A stretch of DNA of 64,000 bases from Roseovarius atlanticus (lineage in GTDB: Bacteria > Pseudomonadota > Alphaproteobacteria > Rhodobacterales > Rhodobacteraceae), in assembly GCF_001441615.1 (NCBI RefSeq), contig NZ_LAXJ01000002.1, positions 310,001 to 374,000 on the forward strand. Direction: 5' to 3'. Position 1 is the stretch's first letter. Each line of letters starts with the position of its first letter. The translations under genes and the position numbers were made by a program. Under the pieces are notes generated by a model, which saw only the letters and a program-made list of their open reading frames with translations, had not been told where the DNA came from and did no database searches. Shown piece after piece: positions 8,724-18,202 of the stretch.

Positions 8724-8756
8724 GAACGAAAGTAGAACATTCCGGCCGAATTGCAA
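8724..8756 (-). promoter_or_regulatory. SOS (LexA) box overlapping a leaderless promoter
   Basis: On the minus strand GTTC-N7-GTTC occupies 8738-8724, the direct-repeat LexA site of alphaproteobacteria. The same stretch holds a promoter: TTGCAA (8756-8751), 16-nt spacer, TACTTT (8734-8729), then 7 nt to the ATG at 8721. Transcription would start at or next to the A of ATG. LexA bound here would cover the -10 element. Confidence 0.78.
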
Positions 8757-8895
8757 GATTGGTTAACGCACCCCGGTGCGGACATTTCGGCGCAGAGCAG
8801 CCACCGCCGCGGCATCCGCGCACAGGTGTTGGAACATGTAGCGATCAGTTCGGGTTGGCCCGTCAAGTTCATCAGACATTGAGAGAGAGGCCAGC

Positions 8896-10269
8896 ATGTC
8901 CAAGATCGAAACCGTTAACCCTGCCACGGCAGAGAAGATTGCCGACTATCAGACCATGAGCGACGCCGAGGCCATCGAGGCCGTAGAGGCGTGTCATGCC
9001 GCATTCCTCGACTGGCGGGAAAAGAGCCATTCCGACCGTGGTGAAGTGCTGAAGGCGATTGCCAAGGAACTGCGCGCGCGCACCGACGAGTTGTCGGAGC
9101 TGATGACGCGCGAGATGGGCAAGCTGCTGTCGAACGGCAAGGACGAGATCGAGCTTTGCGCGCAGATTTTCGAGTACACGGCAGAGCATGGTCCCGGTCA
9201 GCTGAAGGACGAAACGCGCGATCTGGGTGATGGCAACAAGGGTCTGGTCACCTATCAGCCGATCGGCGTGGTCTACTCGATCCAGCCGTGGAACTTCCCG
9301 ATCTACCAGCCCGTGCGCGTGCTGGCGGCCGCCTTGATGGCGGGCAACGGCTGCGTCCTGAAACACGCCGAGATCTGCACCGGCAGCGCCTTGCGGCTCC
9401 GCGAACTCTGCATCGACGCGGGTCTGCCCAAGGATATCTTCCGCGTGCTGATCATCGATCATGACACGTCGGACAAGGTGATCGAGCATCACAAGGTCCG
9501 CGGCGTCACGATGACCGGCTCGGACGCCGCAGGCAGCCATATCGGTGCGACCGCCAGCAAGGCGCTGAAGAAAACCGTATTGGAGCTTGGCTCGAACGAC
9601 GCGTTCCTGGTGCTGGAAGACGCGGATGTGGAACTGGCCGTGAAGCTGTCGGTCCAAGGGCGGCTTTACAACAATGGCCAGACCTGCGTGAACGCCAAGC
9701 GGTTCATCGTCACGGACAATGTCTATGAACAGTTCGTAGATGCCTACGTCGCCGCGATGTCCAAGATCAAGGTGGGTGCGCCCGACGACGACGACACCGA
9801 GCTTGGCCCGCTGAGCAGCCAGGACCAGCTGGAGACGGTGATGGAGCAGGTCGAGGAAAGCGTCAAGAAAGGCGCCAAGATCCTCTGCGGCGGCAAGAAG
9901 CTGGACCGCGACGGTGCGTATTATCCCGCGACCGTGCTGGGCGACGTGACGCCCGGAATGCCGGCCTATGACGACGAGATCTTCGGCCCCGTCGCCTCGG
10001 TCATCCGTGCCAAGGACGACGAGGATGCGATGCGCATCGCCAACGACAGCCGTTATGGACTGGGTGGCGGCATCTTCTCGAAGAACACCGAACGCGCGAC
10101 CGAGATGGCGAAGAAGTACTTCGACACCGGCATGGTGCGGATCAACAGCTTTGGTGCAGCACACCCGAACATGCCGTTCGGCGGCGTGAAGGACTCGGGC
10201 TATGGCCGCGAGCATGGAGGCTTCGGCGTGCGCGAGTTCGTCAACATCAAGGGTATCTGGCTGGATTGA
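8896..10269 (+). CDS. NAD(P)-dependent succinate-semialdehyde dehydrogenase family protein
   Basis: The 457-aa aldehyde dehydrogenase has the oxyanion Asn in PWNFP (131-135), the general-base Glu230 (VLELGSNDA) and the nucleophile Cys264 (NNGQTCVNAKRF). Length and motifs fit the short Sad/GabD-like class, which oxidises succinate semialdehyde or similar short semialdehydes to the acid. GAGAGAGGCC precedes ATG 8896 as ribosome site. It is divergent from the SOS operon and followed closely by the catalase gene; no pathway partner lies next to it. The substrate is inferred from family resemblance only. Confidence 0.85.
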   Translation: MSKIETVNPATAEKIADYQTMSDAEAIEAVEACHAAFLDWREKSHSDRGEVLKAIAKELRARTDELSELMTREMGKLLSNGKDEIELCAQIFEYTAEHGPGQLKDETRDLGDGNKGLVTYQPIGVVYSIQPWNFPIYQPVRVLAAALMAGNGCVLKHAEICTGSALRLRELCIDAGLPKDIFRVLIIDHDTSDKVIEHHKVRGVTMTGSDAAGSHIGATASKALKKTVLELGSNDAFLVLEDADVELAVKLSVQGRLYNNGQTCVNAKRFIVTDNVYEQFVDAYVAAMSKIKVGAPDDDDTELGPLSSQDQLETVMEQVEESVKKGAKILCGGKKLDRDGAYYPATVLGDVTPGMPAYDDEIFGPVASVIRAKDDEDAMRIANDSRYGLGGGIFSKNTERATEMAKKYFDTGMVRINSFGAAHPNMPFGGVKDSGYGREHGGFGVREFVNIKGIWLD

Positions 10270-10312
10270 TCCGGCCTGCCACCCCACCGAAACGGAACAT
10301 GTGAGAGTAACG

Positions 10313-11827
10313 ATGACCAAACGCAAGACACTGACCACCACCTCGGGCAGCCCCTACACCACCAACGAGACCTCGCGCACCGCCGGTGCGCGGGGTCCCG
10401 TGATGCTTGAAGATCACCAGCTGATCGAGAAGCTTGCCCACCAGAACCGCGAACGCATCCCGGAACGGGTGGTGCACGCCAAGGGCTGGGGCCTGCAAGG
10501 CACGTTCACCGTGACTAAGGATATCTCTCAGTACACCTGCGCCAAGCTGTTCTCCGAGGTCGGCAAAGAGACCGAGGTGCTGTCGCGCTGGTCCACCGTC
10601 GCCGGCGAAAGCGGTGCTGCGGATGCCGAGCGGGACGTGCGGGGCTTTTCGCTGAAGTTCTACACCGAGGATGGCAACTGGGACATGGTGGGCAACAACA
10701 CCCCCATCTTCTTTATCCGTGACGGGTACAAGTTTCCCGATTTCATCCGCACGCAGAAACGCCACCCCAAGACCAACCTGCGCTCGCCCGAGGCGATGTT
10801 CGACTTCTGGTCGGCGCAGCCCGAAAGCGTGCACCAGGTCACGATCCTGATGTCGGATCGCGGCATCCCGCGCAGCCCGGCGCATATGAACGGCTATGGC
10901 AGCCACACGTTCTCGATGTGGAACGACAAGGGCGAGCGGCATTGGGTCAAGTTCCACTTCCGCACCCACCAGGGCCACGAAACCCTGTCGGATGCCAAGG
11001 CCGCCGAGATTATCGGGCACACGCGCGAAAGCTATCAGGAAGAGCTGTGGCATATGATCGAGGACGGCAACCATCCCAAATGGACGCTGTTCATTCAGGT
11101 CATGACCGAAGAGCAGGCGCTGGAGACGGAGTTCAACCCGTTCGACCTGACCAAGGTCTGGCCGCATGACGACTTTCCGTTGATCGAAGTCGGAGAGCTG
11201 GAAATGCACACCTTCCCCGAGAACTATTTCCAGCTGGTCGAGAATGCCGCGTACAGCCCCAACAACGTCGTGCCCGGCATCGGATTTTCACCGGACAAGA
11301 TGCTTCAGGCGCGGCTCTTTGCCTATGCCGACGCGCATCGCTATCGTCTGGGCACGCATTACGAGGCGCTGCCCGCCAACGCGCCAAAGAATTCCGAGGT
11401 GCGGCATTACCACAAGGACGGCGCGATGCGGTTCTTCACCAACGATTTCGGCAATCCCAACGCCTATTACGAGCCAAACCAGTATGACGGCCCTGTCGCC
11501 GACGAAAGCGCCGAAGAACCGCCGCTGCGGATCGACCCCGAGGCCGTGGTGGGCCGGTTCAAGCAGGAGGAAAGCGACGTCGATTACGTGCAGCCCCGCA
11601 AGCTTTATGCCGAGGTGCTGGACGATGCGGAGCGCGACCGACTGCACAAGAACATGGCGGGCGGCATGGCGCCGGTGTCCGAGGACGTCAAGGAACGCTG
11701 GCTGGCCGTTCTGAAGAAGGTGCATCCCGACTACGAGGCAGGCGTGCGCAGGGCGCTGGAGACCGGCAATCACGGTGAGCCGTCGTTGCCGGTGACGGAC
11801 GACACGCCGGTGGAAGCGGCTGAGTAA
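10313..11827 (+). CDS. katA: monofunctional haem catalase
   Basis: The 504-aa product is a small-subunit catalase that converts hydrogen peroxide to water and oxygen. The distal His55 (RVVHAKGWG), distal Asn128 (VGNNTPIFFIRD) and proximal haem ligand Tyr338 (RLFAYADAHRYRLG) are all present. ATG 10313 is used because it gives the usual SGSPYTTNE N-terminus; the open frame extends further upstream into the dehydrogenase gene. There is no signal peptide, so it is cytoplasmic. It sits 43 bp after the dehydrogenase gene and is followed by a strong terminator. Confidence 0.95.
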   Translation: MTKRKTLTTTSGSPYTTNETSRTAGARGPVMLEDHQLIEKLAHQNRERIPERVVHAKGWGLQGTFTVTKDISQYTCAKLFSEVGKETEVLSRWSTVAGESGAADAERDVRGFSLKFYTEDGNWDMVGNNTPIFFIRDGYKFPDFIRTQKRHPKTNLRSPEAMFDFWSAQPESVHQVTILMSDRGIPRSPAHMNGYGSHTFSMWNDKGERHWVKFHFRTHQGHETLSDAKAAEIIGHTRESYQEELWHMIEDGNHPKWTLFIQVMTEEQALETEFNPFDLTKVWPHDDFPLIEVGELEMHTFPENYFQLVENAAYSPNNVVPGIGFSPDKMLQARLFAYADAHRYRLGTHYEALPANAPKNSEVRHYHKDGAMRFFTNDFGNPNAYYEPNQYDGPVADESAEEPPLRIDPEAVVGRFKQEESDVDYVQPRKLYAEVLDDAERDRLHKNMAGGMAPVSEDVKERWLAVLKKVHPDYEAGVRRALETGNHGEPSLPVTDDTPVEAAE

Positions 11828-11916
11828 CGCGAAAATAGTGGCAGGCGGGAGACGCGCCTGTCACTGCGTCGCCACGCATCAAGTCAAAATTGGCTGCGAC
11901 TTCACAAGTACCAACG

Positions 11917-11955
11917 AAAAAGGCCGGCACCTCGGATAGAGGTGCCGGCCTTTTT
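11917..11955. terminator. bidirectional rho-independent terminator
   Basis: A perfect 17-bp stem, AAAAAGGCCGGCACCTC (11917-11933) with its complement at 11939-11955 around a 5-nt loop, has A-run and T-run ends. It can stop transcription from the catalase gene and from the convergent small exported-protein gene. Confidence 0.92.
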
Positions 11956-11972
11956 GCATTGATTTCTTCGCG

Positions 11973-12305
11973 TTACTGCGAGGTCGTCGTGCTGCTGGAG
12001 CCGTCAAGGGCGATGATCAGCAGTGCACCTGCGCCCGCCGCTGCGGCCGCCGCGGCAGCCGGGCTTGCACCCATGCCCATGCCGGCACTTGCACAGCGCG
12101 CCTGCACAAGACTACCGCCTTGCGCAAAGGTCGCGCCCAAAAGTTGCGCGCCGCCACATGCGTTCACGCGTGTTGCGTATTCAGTGGCGGTTTCGCCCGC
12201 GGCAAGAGGCGGGCCATTTTGAACCGGAGCGACTTGGGCCGTTGCCTGAATCGGCACAAACGCGCCGAAGGCGACCGCGCAGGTCGTTGCTAGGAATTTC
12301 TTCAT
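11973..12305 (-). CDS. small exported protein of unknown function
   Basis: The 110-aa product starts at ATG 12305 (MKKFLATTCAVAFGAF) with a clear Sec signal peptide ending near ATAQ around residue 24. The mature part has two Cys residues (VNACGGAQ and VQARCASAG) that could form a disulfide. An Ala-rich hydrophobic stretch (about residues 78-97) and a Ser/Thr tail follow. The Ala/Gly stretch could be a C-terminal membrane or surface anchor. It does not match a family I can name. It is a single gene. Confidence 0.7.
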   Translation of the reverse strand: MKKFLATTCAVAFGAFVPIQATAQVAPVQNGPPLAAGETATEYATRVNACGGAQLLGATFAQGGSLVQARCASAGMGMGASPAAAAAAAAGAGALLIIALDGSSSTTTSQ

Positions 12306-12452
12306 TTCATTCGCCTCGTTACTGTTCAGTTTCAATGCGCTCGCGCAGTGCTGGCGCACCGCTACAGTGTCAGGTTAGACCGGTTGACACGATGATCAAC
12401 CCATTTTCCCGAAATGCGCGCCGATCCGCCAGAAAAAGTGCTGTGGCTGCCT

Positions 12453-14087
12453 CTATTCCGGGCGCGGTGGGTTTCGCGCGATCACACCCCTCGCCCAGCG
12501 CACCGAGGCCTGTCCGAAACAATCGTGCAGCGAATCCGCCGCGATCACACTGCCCAAGGCCAGCCTGCCCAGAAATCCCAGCCCTGGCACGCGCTTACCG
12601 GTGCTATCCACCAATTGACCATCGGCGGCCACCTGCGCGCCCAACCCGTCGGCAATGGCGCAAAGCCACCCCTGTTCGATCAGCCCGGTGACCAGCGGCG
12701 CGGAAATCCGCGACAGGTCAGGCGACGGCAGCACCCCGTCCACCATCACCGAGGTCTCGGCCCGGCGGCCCTGGGCGGCGAGTGTCCAGCCCGTGCGGCT
12801 GAGCGAGATTTCAGGATCCGCGGTGAAGTCGAGCGTCACCACGCCGGCCTCGACCAACGCCATGAGTTCGCGGCAGGCCGAGACAGGCGGGCCGTAGGAA
12901 TACCGCTTCAGTCCCTCGTCGAATGCCGTCAGAAGGTGGGCCGTCTCGGGCGGTGTGGTCGCGGGATTATAGCCGCGCCGCAATGTATCCTGCCATTTGC
13001 GCCAGACCTGTCCGAAGACGAAACCGGTCGACGGCGCGAGGCTGTCGTCAGCCATGGCGATCCCCGCGGCGAGGGCGGCGCTGGCGGGGCCGGTTTCCTG
13101 CGACCTGGGGTCATCCCACTCAGCGGCAAGCCACGCGGCGGCTTCCCCGGACTTGCCGCCGACCTGATCCAGCACCCGGCGGACAGCGGGCAATATCGCA
13201 TCGAAAACCAGCGCCCGCGCGGCGTCGGGCGCGGCCTTGGACGCGGCCGCGATGGCGCGAGCAAAGGTCTCGGTTTCGGCTTGGGTCGGGTCGAACCGCG
13301 CGTCGAGCGCCGCCGTCTCGGGCTTGGGATATGGCGGCAGACCGTCCAGAGAGAACGGCACCAGAAGACCCGGCTCTCGGCCGGAGGCGATGTAGCGCCC
13401 GGTCTCGAACCGCCCGCCCTGCCCCAGTGTCAGCACCCGGATCACATCGAAGGCGGACAGGGCAAGTCCCCGGATCGCCACCGTCTGCCCGGCCCAGCGG
13501 GCGGCGTCGCGTTGTAATTCCCGCGCAGGATAGGCCTGGCGCAGCACCGCGCCCGTGTCGGCGGCATGGGCCTGCCAGTCCGCCAATTGCTCGTCCGGTT
13601 CCACCGCGGGCTGGCCCAGGGTCAGGAGAACCTCGTCATATGGGCCAAAGCTCTGCGGCCCACCGCTTAGCACCCAACCCCGATCGGTGCGCTTTACCCC
13701 GTCGATCGCGGCGGTATCGTGGCGCAGCCTGAGCCCGCTTCCGCGGTTCAGATCGTCGAAGCGCGCCGCGAGGTAGCGCCCCAGGTCGCAGCGGCGGGGA
13801 AAGCCGTCAGGCCCCGGCGCGTCGTCCAGCCAACTGGCGAAAGCGCCACAACGCGATCCGTGCGGGGGACGGATGTCGATATCGCGCATCGGGATGTTCA
13901 ACTGGCAGACCGGGCTTTCGCCGGGGTCGAAATTGGGACCGGCGCCGGGGGTGAAGGACGGCTCGAACAGATCGACATGCAGCGCGTTCGCGGCAGGGCC
14001 GGCCTGCTCGGCCAAAGCCTCGAGCGCGCCGAGGCCGCGCGGGCCGAAACCGACGACGGCGATTTTCACACTGTTTCCGCCCGCCAT
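12453..14087 (-). CDS. FAD/NAD(P)-binding protein (HpyO-like)
   Basis: The 544-aa protein begins with a Rossmann dinucleotide motif (VVGFGPRGLGALEAL, residues 11-25) and continues with the FNIPMRDI-like and LTLGQP segments of the FAD-NAD(P)-binding family once called HpyO. The family is predicted to act as flavin-dependent oxidoreductases on unidentified substrates. It is a single gene on the minus strand, so there is no operon context. The function stays general. Confidence 0.75.
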   Translation of the reverse strand: MAGGNSVKIAVVGFGPRGLGALEALAEQAGPAANALHVDLFEPSFTPGAGPNFDPGESPVCQLNIPMRDIDIRPPHGSRCGAFASWLDDAPGPDGFPRRCDLGRYLAARFDDLNRGSGLRLRHDTAAIDGVKRTDRGWVLSGGPQSFGPYDEVLLTLGQPAVEPDEQLADWQAHAADTGAVLRQAYPARELQRDAARWAGQTVAIRGLALSAFDVIRVLTLGQGGRFETGRYIASGREPGLLVPFSLDGLPPYPKPETAALDARFDPTQAETETFARAIAAASKAAPDAARALVFDAILPAVRRVLDQVGGKSGEAAAWLAAEWDDPRSQETGPASAALAAGIAMADDSLAPSTGFVFGQVWRKWQDTLRRGYNPATTPPETAHLLTAFDEGLKRYSYGPPVSACRELMALVEAGVVTLDFTADPEISLSRTGWTLAAQGRRAETSVMVDGVLPSPDLSRISAPLVTGLIEQGWLCAIADGLGAQVAADGQLVDSTGKRVPGLGFLGRLALGSVIAADSLHDCFGQASVRWARGVIARNPPRPE

Positions 14088-14254
14088 GGTCGCACCTTTT
14101 TCCCGCGTCTTTCCCGCTTGTTGTAGGTCAATCCCTACCGGTTCAAGAGAAACGCCATATCACGGCGCCCGCAAATGCGGCGGCGCACGATTTTGCGCCC
14201 CGCGCCGTGCGTTCCACAGTCGCCTTGCCGCAACTTGTGCTCTAGTGTCGGTGC

Positions 14255-15064
14255 ATGACCCTTGGCCCCCGCCTGCTTGTATTTTCCGATCTCGACGGAA
14301 CGTTGCTGGACCACCGCACCTATGCGTGGCAGCCTGCCGCCGCGGCGCTGGAACGGCTGCGGCTGGCGGGCTGCGGCGTGATCCTGGCCAGCAGCAAGAC
14401 CGCCGCCGAGATCGCGCCCCTGCGCGACGCGATTGGGCTGGCCGACTGGCCGGCCATAGTGGAAAACGGCGGCGGCCTGCTGGCGCCGGGCGCGGACGGC
14501 ACGGAAATCGCGCAGACCTACGCGGAACTTCGCGCCGCTATTGCGCGTTTGCCGCAAGGTTTTACCGGATTTGGTGACATGACACCCCAGGAGATTACGG
14601 ACCACACCGGGCTGCCGTCCGATGGCGCCGTGCGCGCGCAGGCACGGCAGTTCAGCGAACCCGGTCTGTGGATCGGCACCGACGCGGACCGCGATGCTTT
14701 CGTCGCCGCGGCGCAGGACGCCGGGCTGACCGTTCAGCGGGGCGGACGGTTCCTGACCCTTTCCTTCGGCGGCACCAAGGCGGATCGGATGGACGAGGTG
14801 ATAGACCGCTACCGCCCCGAGCATACGCTGGCGTTGGGCGACGCCCCGAACGATGCGGCGATGCTGGAACGGGCCGAGATCGCGGTGGTGGTGGCCAACC
14901 CCGCCTCGCCCGGCATCCCGCCGCTTGAGCGTGAGGACAGTCCCGGCGCCACACGCGGTCGTATCATCCGCACCAAAGCAGAAGGCCCCGCCGGATGGGC
15001 CGAGGCGGTGAACGCGATCCTAGACGATTTAGCAACGACGAAAGACCCCAATCCACATGGCTGA
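14255..15064 (+). CDS. gpgP: HAD-IIB phosphatase, glucosyl/mannosyl-3-phosphoglycerate phosphatase
   Basis: The 269-aa protein has HAD motif I SDLDGTLLD (Asp12 nucleophile, Asp14 acid/base), motif II ASSKTAAE and motif IV LALGDAPNDAAML. This is the MpgP/GpgP branch, which removes phosphate from mannosyl- or glucosyl-3-phosphoglycerate. It overlaps the glycosyltransferase gene by 8 nt, which shows coupled expression. The neighbouring GT81-like synthase and the GH13 phosphorylase argue for glucosyl-3-phosphoglycerate as substrate, making glucosylglycerate, a compatible solute. Confidence 0.85.
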   Translation: MTLGPRLLVFSDLDGTLLDHRTYAWQPAAAALERLRLAGCGVILASSKTAAEIAPLRDAIGLADWPAIVENGGGLLAPGADGTEIAQTYAELRAAIARLPQGFTGFGDMTPQEITDHTGLPSDGAVRAQARQFSEPGLWIGTDADRDAFVAAAQDAGLTVQRGGRFLTLSFGGTKADRMDEVIDRYRPEHTLALGDAPNDAAMLERAEIAVVVANPASPGIPPLEREDSPGATRGRIIRTKAEGPAGWAEAVNAILDDLATTKDPNPHG

Positions 15065-16277
15065 TTTTCACCAGAACGGAAACATCACGACCCTGCACAA
15101 CCTGCGGACCCGCAGCCTGGACGATCTGACCTACGAGCTGACGGCCTTTGCCGAGACCCGCAAGATATCGCTGGTGTTGCCAAGTCTTTATTCCGAGCTG
15201 GAAGGTCCCGCGCTGGAGCATATCGTCGACGAGTTGACCCAGGTGCCCTACCTGCACCGGGTCATCATCGGTCTGGACCAGGCGGACGAGGCGCAATATC
15301 GGCACGCCATCGAATTTTTCAGCCGCCTGCCGCAGCAGCACATGGTCCTGTGGAACGACAGCCCGCGCATGAAAGCCCTTGGCGCGCGGCTGGAGGAGAA
15401 AGGCATCGCGCCCGAGGAGCCGGGCAAGGGCAAGAATGTCTGGACCTGCATGGGGTATCTCATCGCCTGTGCCGACACGTCCGTCATGGCGCTGCATGAT
15501 TGCGATATTCTGACCTATGACCGCGAATTGCTGGCGCGGCTGGTCTACCCGGCGGCGCATCCCGGGTTCCGCTATCAGATGGTCAAGGGGTATTATCCGC
15601 GCGTCGACGGCACCAAGCTGAACGGACGGGTGACGCGCCTGCTGGTCAGTCCCCTGTTGATCGCGCTGAAAAAGGTGATCGGGGATCGCGACTACCTCGA
15701 TTACCTGCGAAGCTTTCGCTATCCGCTGTCGGGCGAGTTCGCCATGCGCACGCCGATGCTGCCCGACCTGCGCGTGCCCTCGGATTGGGGGCTGGAGATC
15801 GGCGTGCTGTCCGAGGCGTGGCGCAACCTGGCGCCGCAATCGGTCTGCCAGGTCGAGATCTCCGACGCCTACGACCACAAGCACCAGGACCTGTCGCCCG
15901 AGGACGCCAGCCAAGGCCTGAGCCGGATGTCCACGGATATCTGCAAGGCGATCTTCCGCAAGCTGGCATCGGACGGCACGGTGTTCACGCCCAACATGTT
16001 CCGCTCGCTGAAGGCCACCTATTACCGGATCGCGCTGGACCTGCTGGAAAGCTATTACGCGGATGCCAAGATGAACGGGCTGAGCGTGGACCGCCACAAG
16101 GAGGAAAAGTCGGTCGAGCTTTTCGCCGAGAACATCATCCGGGCCGGTACGGTGTTCCTGGAAAATCCGCAGGCGACGCCCTTCATCCCCACATGGAGCC
16201 GTGTTCACGCCGCCGATCCCGAGTTCCTGTCGGACCTGAAAGCGGCGGCGCTGCAGGACGCCGAGGAATTCAGCTAG
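15057..16277 (+). CDS. gpgS: glucosyl-3-phosphoglycerate synthase-like glycosyltransferase (GT81)
   Basis: The 406-aa GT-A fold protein has a metal-binding DCD motif at residues 148-150 (MALHDCDILTYDREL) and lacks membrane segments. The segment FRYPLSGEFAM is typical of this retaining family, which joins glucose from an NDP-glucose to 3-phosphoglycerate. Its start lies inside the end of gpgP. Its 3' end overlaps the 3' end of the convergent phosphorylase gene by 8 nt. A mannosyl donor is a less likely alternative given the neighbouring phosphorylase. Confidence 0.85.
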   Translation: MADFHQNGNITTLHNLRTRSLDDLTYELTAFAETRKISLVLPSLYSELEGPALEHIVDELTQVPYLHRVIIGLDQADEAQYRHAIEFFSRLPQQHMVLWNDSPRMKALGARLEEKGIAPEEPGKGKNVWTCMGYLIACADTSVMALHDCDILTYDRELLARLVYPAAHPGFRYQMVKGYYPRVDGTKLNGRVTRLLVSPLLIALKKVIGDRDYLDYLRSFRYPLSGEFAMRTPMLPDLRVPSDWGLEIGVLSEAWRNLAPQSVCQVEISDAYDHKHQDLSPEDASQGLSRMSTDICKAIFRKLASDGTVFTPNMFRSLKATYYRIALDLLESYYADAKMNGLSVDRHKEEKSVELFAENIIRAGTVFLENPQATPFIPTWSRVHAADPEFLSDLKAAALQDAEEFS

Positions 16278-18042
16278 CCCGGTCCGCAGGCGCCGGGCCG
16301 TCGCGGTTGGTGATCCAGCGGCACTGGTAGGGCGCAAAGATGATCGTGTCGGCGGATGCGTCAATCTCCTCGCCCGACAGAAGGTCGCGCCAGTTGTCGT
16401 CCTCGATCATGTTCAGCTCGTGCGGAGACACGGTGACAGTCTCGTCGCTGACGTTGTGGATGGCGAAGATCGACTGATAGCGGTCGAGGCTTTGCCTCCA
16501 GACGCCGAAAAGACGCGGATCGAGCCGCAGGGTGAATTGCGTCGCATTGGGATGAAAGCCCGGCTGACGCGCGCGGATGCGCAGGCGGCCCGACAGGGCC
16601 TTCATCACCCGCGCCTGGTCCGATCCTTCGTCCTCCATACGCTCCAGCAGGTCCGGGTAATGCCAGCGGTGCCGGTTGATGGCGCGGTTCATGCCACGCC
16701 GTTCCACCGCCTCGTTATCGCTGGGCGTGGCAAGGAAGGAATGGACGTAGAAGGCCGGGATGCCTTCCAGCGACATGGGGATGGTTTGCGAACATATGAA
16801 ACGGTCGAAATGATGATCGTCCTCGCCCTTGAAGGTGGTGCGCATCGCGTCGAAGAGCGAGCAGTTGAGCTCGTAGGCCGCTTCGGTGCCGTCGGGCATC
16901 GTGCGCATCGACACCAGTGCGCCAGCCTGTTGGGCCGTCTCGATCATGCGGTTCTTTTCGTCCGAAGGCAGCACGCCCTCGGCCGGGCGCATCCCGATGC
17001 CATCATGGCTGGCGGTGAAGTTCAGGTAGGCACAGCCCAGCTGCGCGGGCGGCATGGTGGCCTGCCAGCGGTTGAGATATTCCGCCGAACCCGACTGCAT
17101 CGCGTGCAAAATGAGCGGCGGCAAAGGGAAGTTGTAGACAGCGTGCGCCTCGTTGCGGTTGCCGAAATAGCTGAGGTTCTCGCTGCGCGGGACGTTGGTT
17201 TCGGTCAGCAGCACGACGGTTTCGAACGTGTAATCGACCAGCAGGCGAATGAGCTGCACGATGGCGTGGGTCTGCGGCAGGTGGATGCAGGAGGTGCCGG
17301 GCTCTTTCCAGATGAAGGCCACGGCGTCCAGCCGCAATGTGCGCACGCCCTTCTCGATATGCATCCGGATGATGCGCAGCATCTCCAGCAGCACCTCTGG
17401 ATTGGAAAAGTCGAGGTCGATCTGATCGTGGCTGAAGGTGCACCAGACGTGGCGGTCGCCACCCCGCGTCTCGATCTTCTGCAAGAGCGGCGTGGTGCGC
17501 GGGCGCACAACCGCGCTGAGGTCCTGGTCGGGGTCCGCCTCGTAGAAGAATTTGTCATAGGGCGCCTTGCCCTGCCGGTACTGGTTGAACCAGTTGCCCT
17601 GGCTGGAGACGTGGTTGAGCACGAGGTCCGACACAAGATGAAAATTCGAGGCGATCCGGCTGATATCGCTCCATTCGCCCAGTTGCGGGTTCACGGCGCG
17701 ATAATCCGTCACCGCGAACCCGTCATCCGAACTGAACGGGAAAAACGGCAGGATATGCACGCCGTCGACCACGCCGCCCATGTAGCGTGACAGGAAATCT
17801 TCCAGCAGGTCGAGCGGCTTGTGCGCGCCATCGATGATGGTGTCGCCGTAAGTGATCAGAAAAGCGTCCTTTTCCGACCAGAGCCGGTTGCTGGGCGTGC
17901 GGGCGCGTTTGCGGGGCACGGTGCCTTCGGGCCAGAACGCGGCGATGATGGCGCGCGCCAGGTCCGGTGCGGATTCGTTGGGATAGATCCGGGACAGCAG
18001 TTCGCGCAGCCGCGCGTTCAGCAATTTGTGTTCCTGGTGCAC
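16270..18042 (-). CDS. GH13_18 sugar phosphorylase, probable glucosylglycerate phosphorylase
   Basis: The 590-aa protein is of the sucrose-phosphorylase subfamily. Expected catalytic residues are Asp239 (TLRLDAVAF), Glu281 (LLTETNVP) and an Asp in FTASHDGIGMR. The subfamily also contains glucosylglycerate phosphorylases such as E. coli YcjM and enzymes from Meiothermus. Its position tail-to-tail with gpgP and gpgS makes phosphorolysis of glucosylglycerate to glucose-1-phosphate and glycerate the best guess. Opposite strands and overlapping 3' ends suggest that synthesis and breakdown are switched separately. Sucrose phosphorylase is the main alternative. Confidence 0.82.
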   Translation of the reverse strand: MHQEHKLLNARLRELLSRIYPNESAPDLARAIIAAFWPEGTVPRKRARTPSNRLWSEKDAFLITYGDTIIDGAHKPLDLLEDFLSRYMGGVVDGVHILPFFPFSSDDGFAVTDYRAVNPQLGEWSDISRIASNFHLVSDLVLNHVSSQGNWFNQYRQGKAPYDKFFYEADPDQDLSAVVRPRTTPLLQKIETRGGDRHVWCTFSHDQIDLDFSNPEVLLEMLRIIRMHIEKGVRTLRLDAVAFIWKEPGTSCIHLPQTHAIVQLIRLLVDYTFETVVLLTETNVPRSENLSYFGNRNEAHAVYNFPLPPLILHAMQSGSAEYLNRWQATMPPAQLGCAYLNFTASHDGIGMRPAEGVLPSDEKNRMIETAQQAGALVSMRTMPDGTEAAYELNCSLFDAMRTTFKGEDDHHFDRFICSQTIPMSLEGIPAFYVHSFLATPSDNEAVERRGMNRAINRHRWHYPDLLERMEDEGSDQARVMKALSGRLRIRARQPGFHPNATQFTLRLDPRLFGVWRQSLDRYQSIFAIHNVSDETVTVSPHELNMIEDDNWRDLLSGEEIDASADTIIFAPYQCRWITNRDGPAPADRAS

Positions 18043-18202
18043 GACCGGATGTTCCCCTGACCTTGTCCCGCGGGCCCGGCGGTATCGGACCGGGTCCGCC
18101 CCGCTTTGACCATATCGGTGGATGCGATGAAAGCGGCAGCGCGCAGTTTGTTCAAGCGCGAAGCCCTGTTAGCCCGGATTTTGGGCAGTTTGGACGCGGG
18201 GG

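Noticed and set aside
8722..8823. N-terminal extension of the radical SAM gene
   Set aside because: Cys/Arg/Gly-rich residues unlike the family start, and the extension would run through the promoter and SOS box.
8872..10341. 489-codon minus-strand frame opposite the aldehyde dehydrogenase gene
   Set aside because: Fully covered by an enzyme gene with all catalytic residues, and the antisense product has no recognisable domain.
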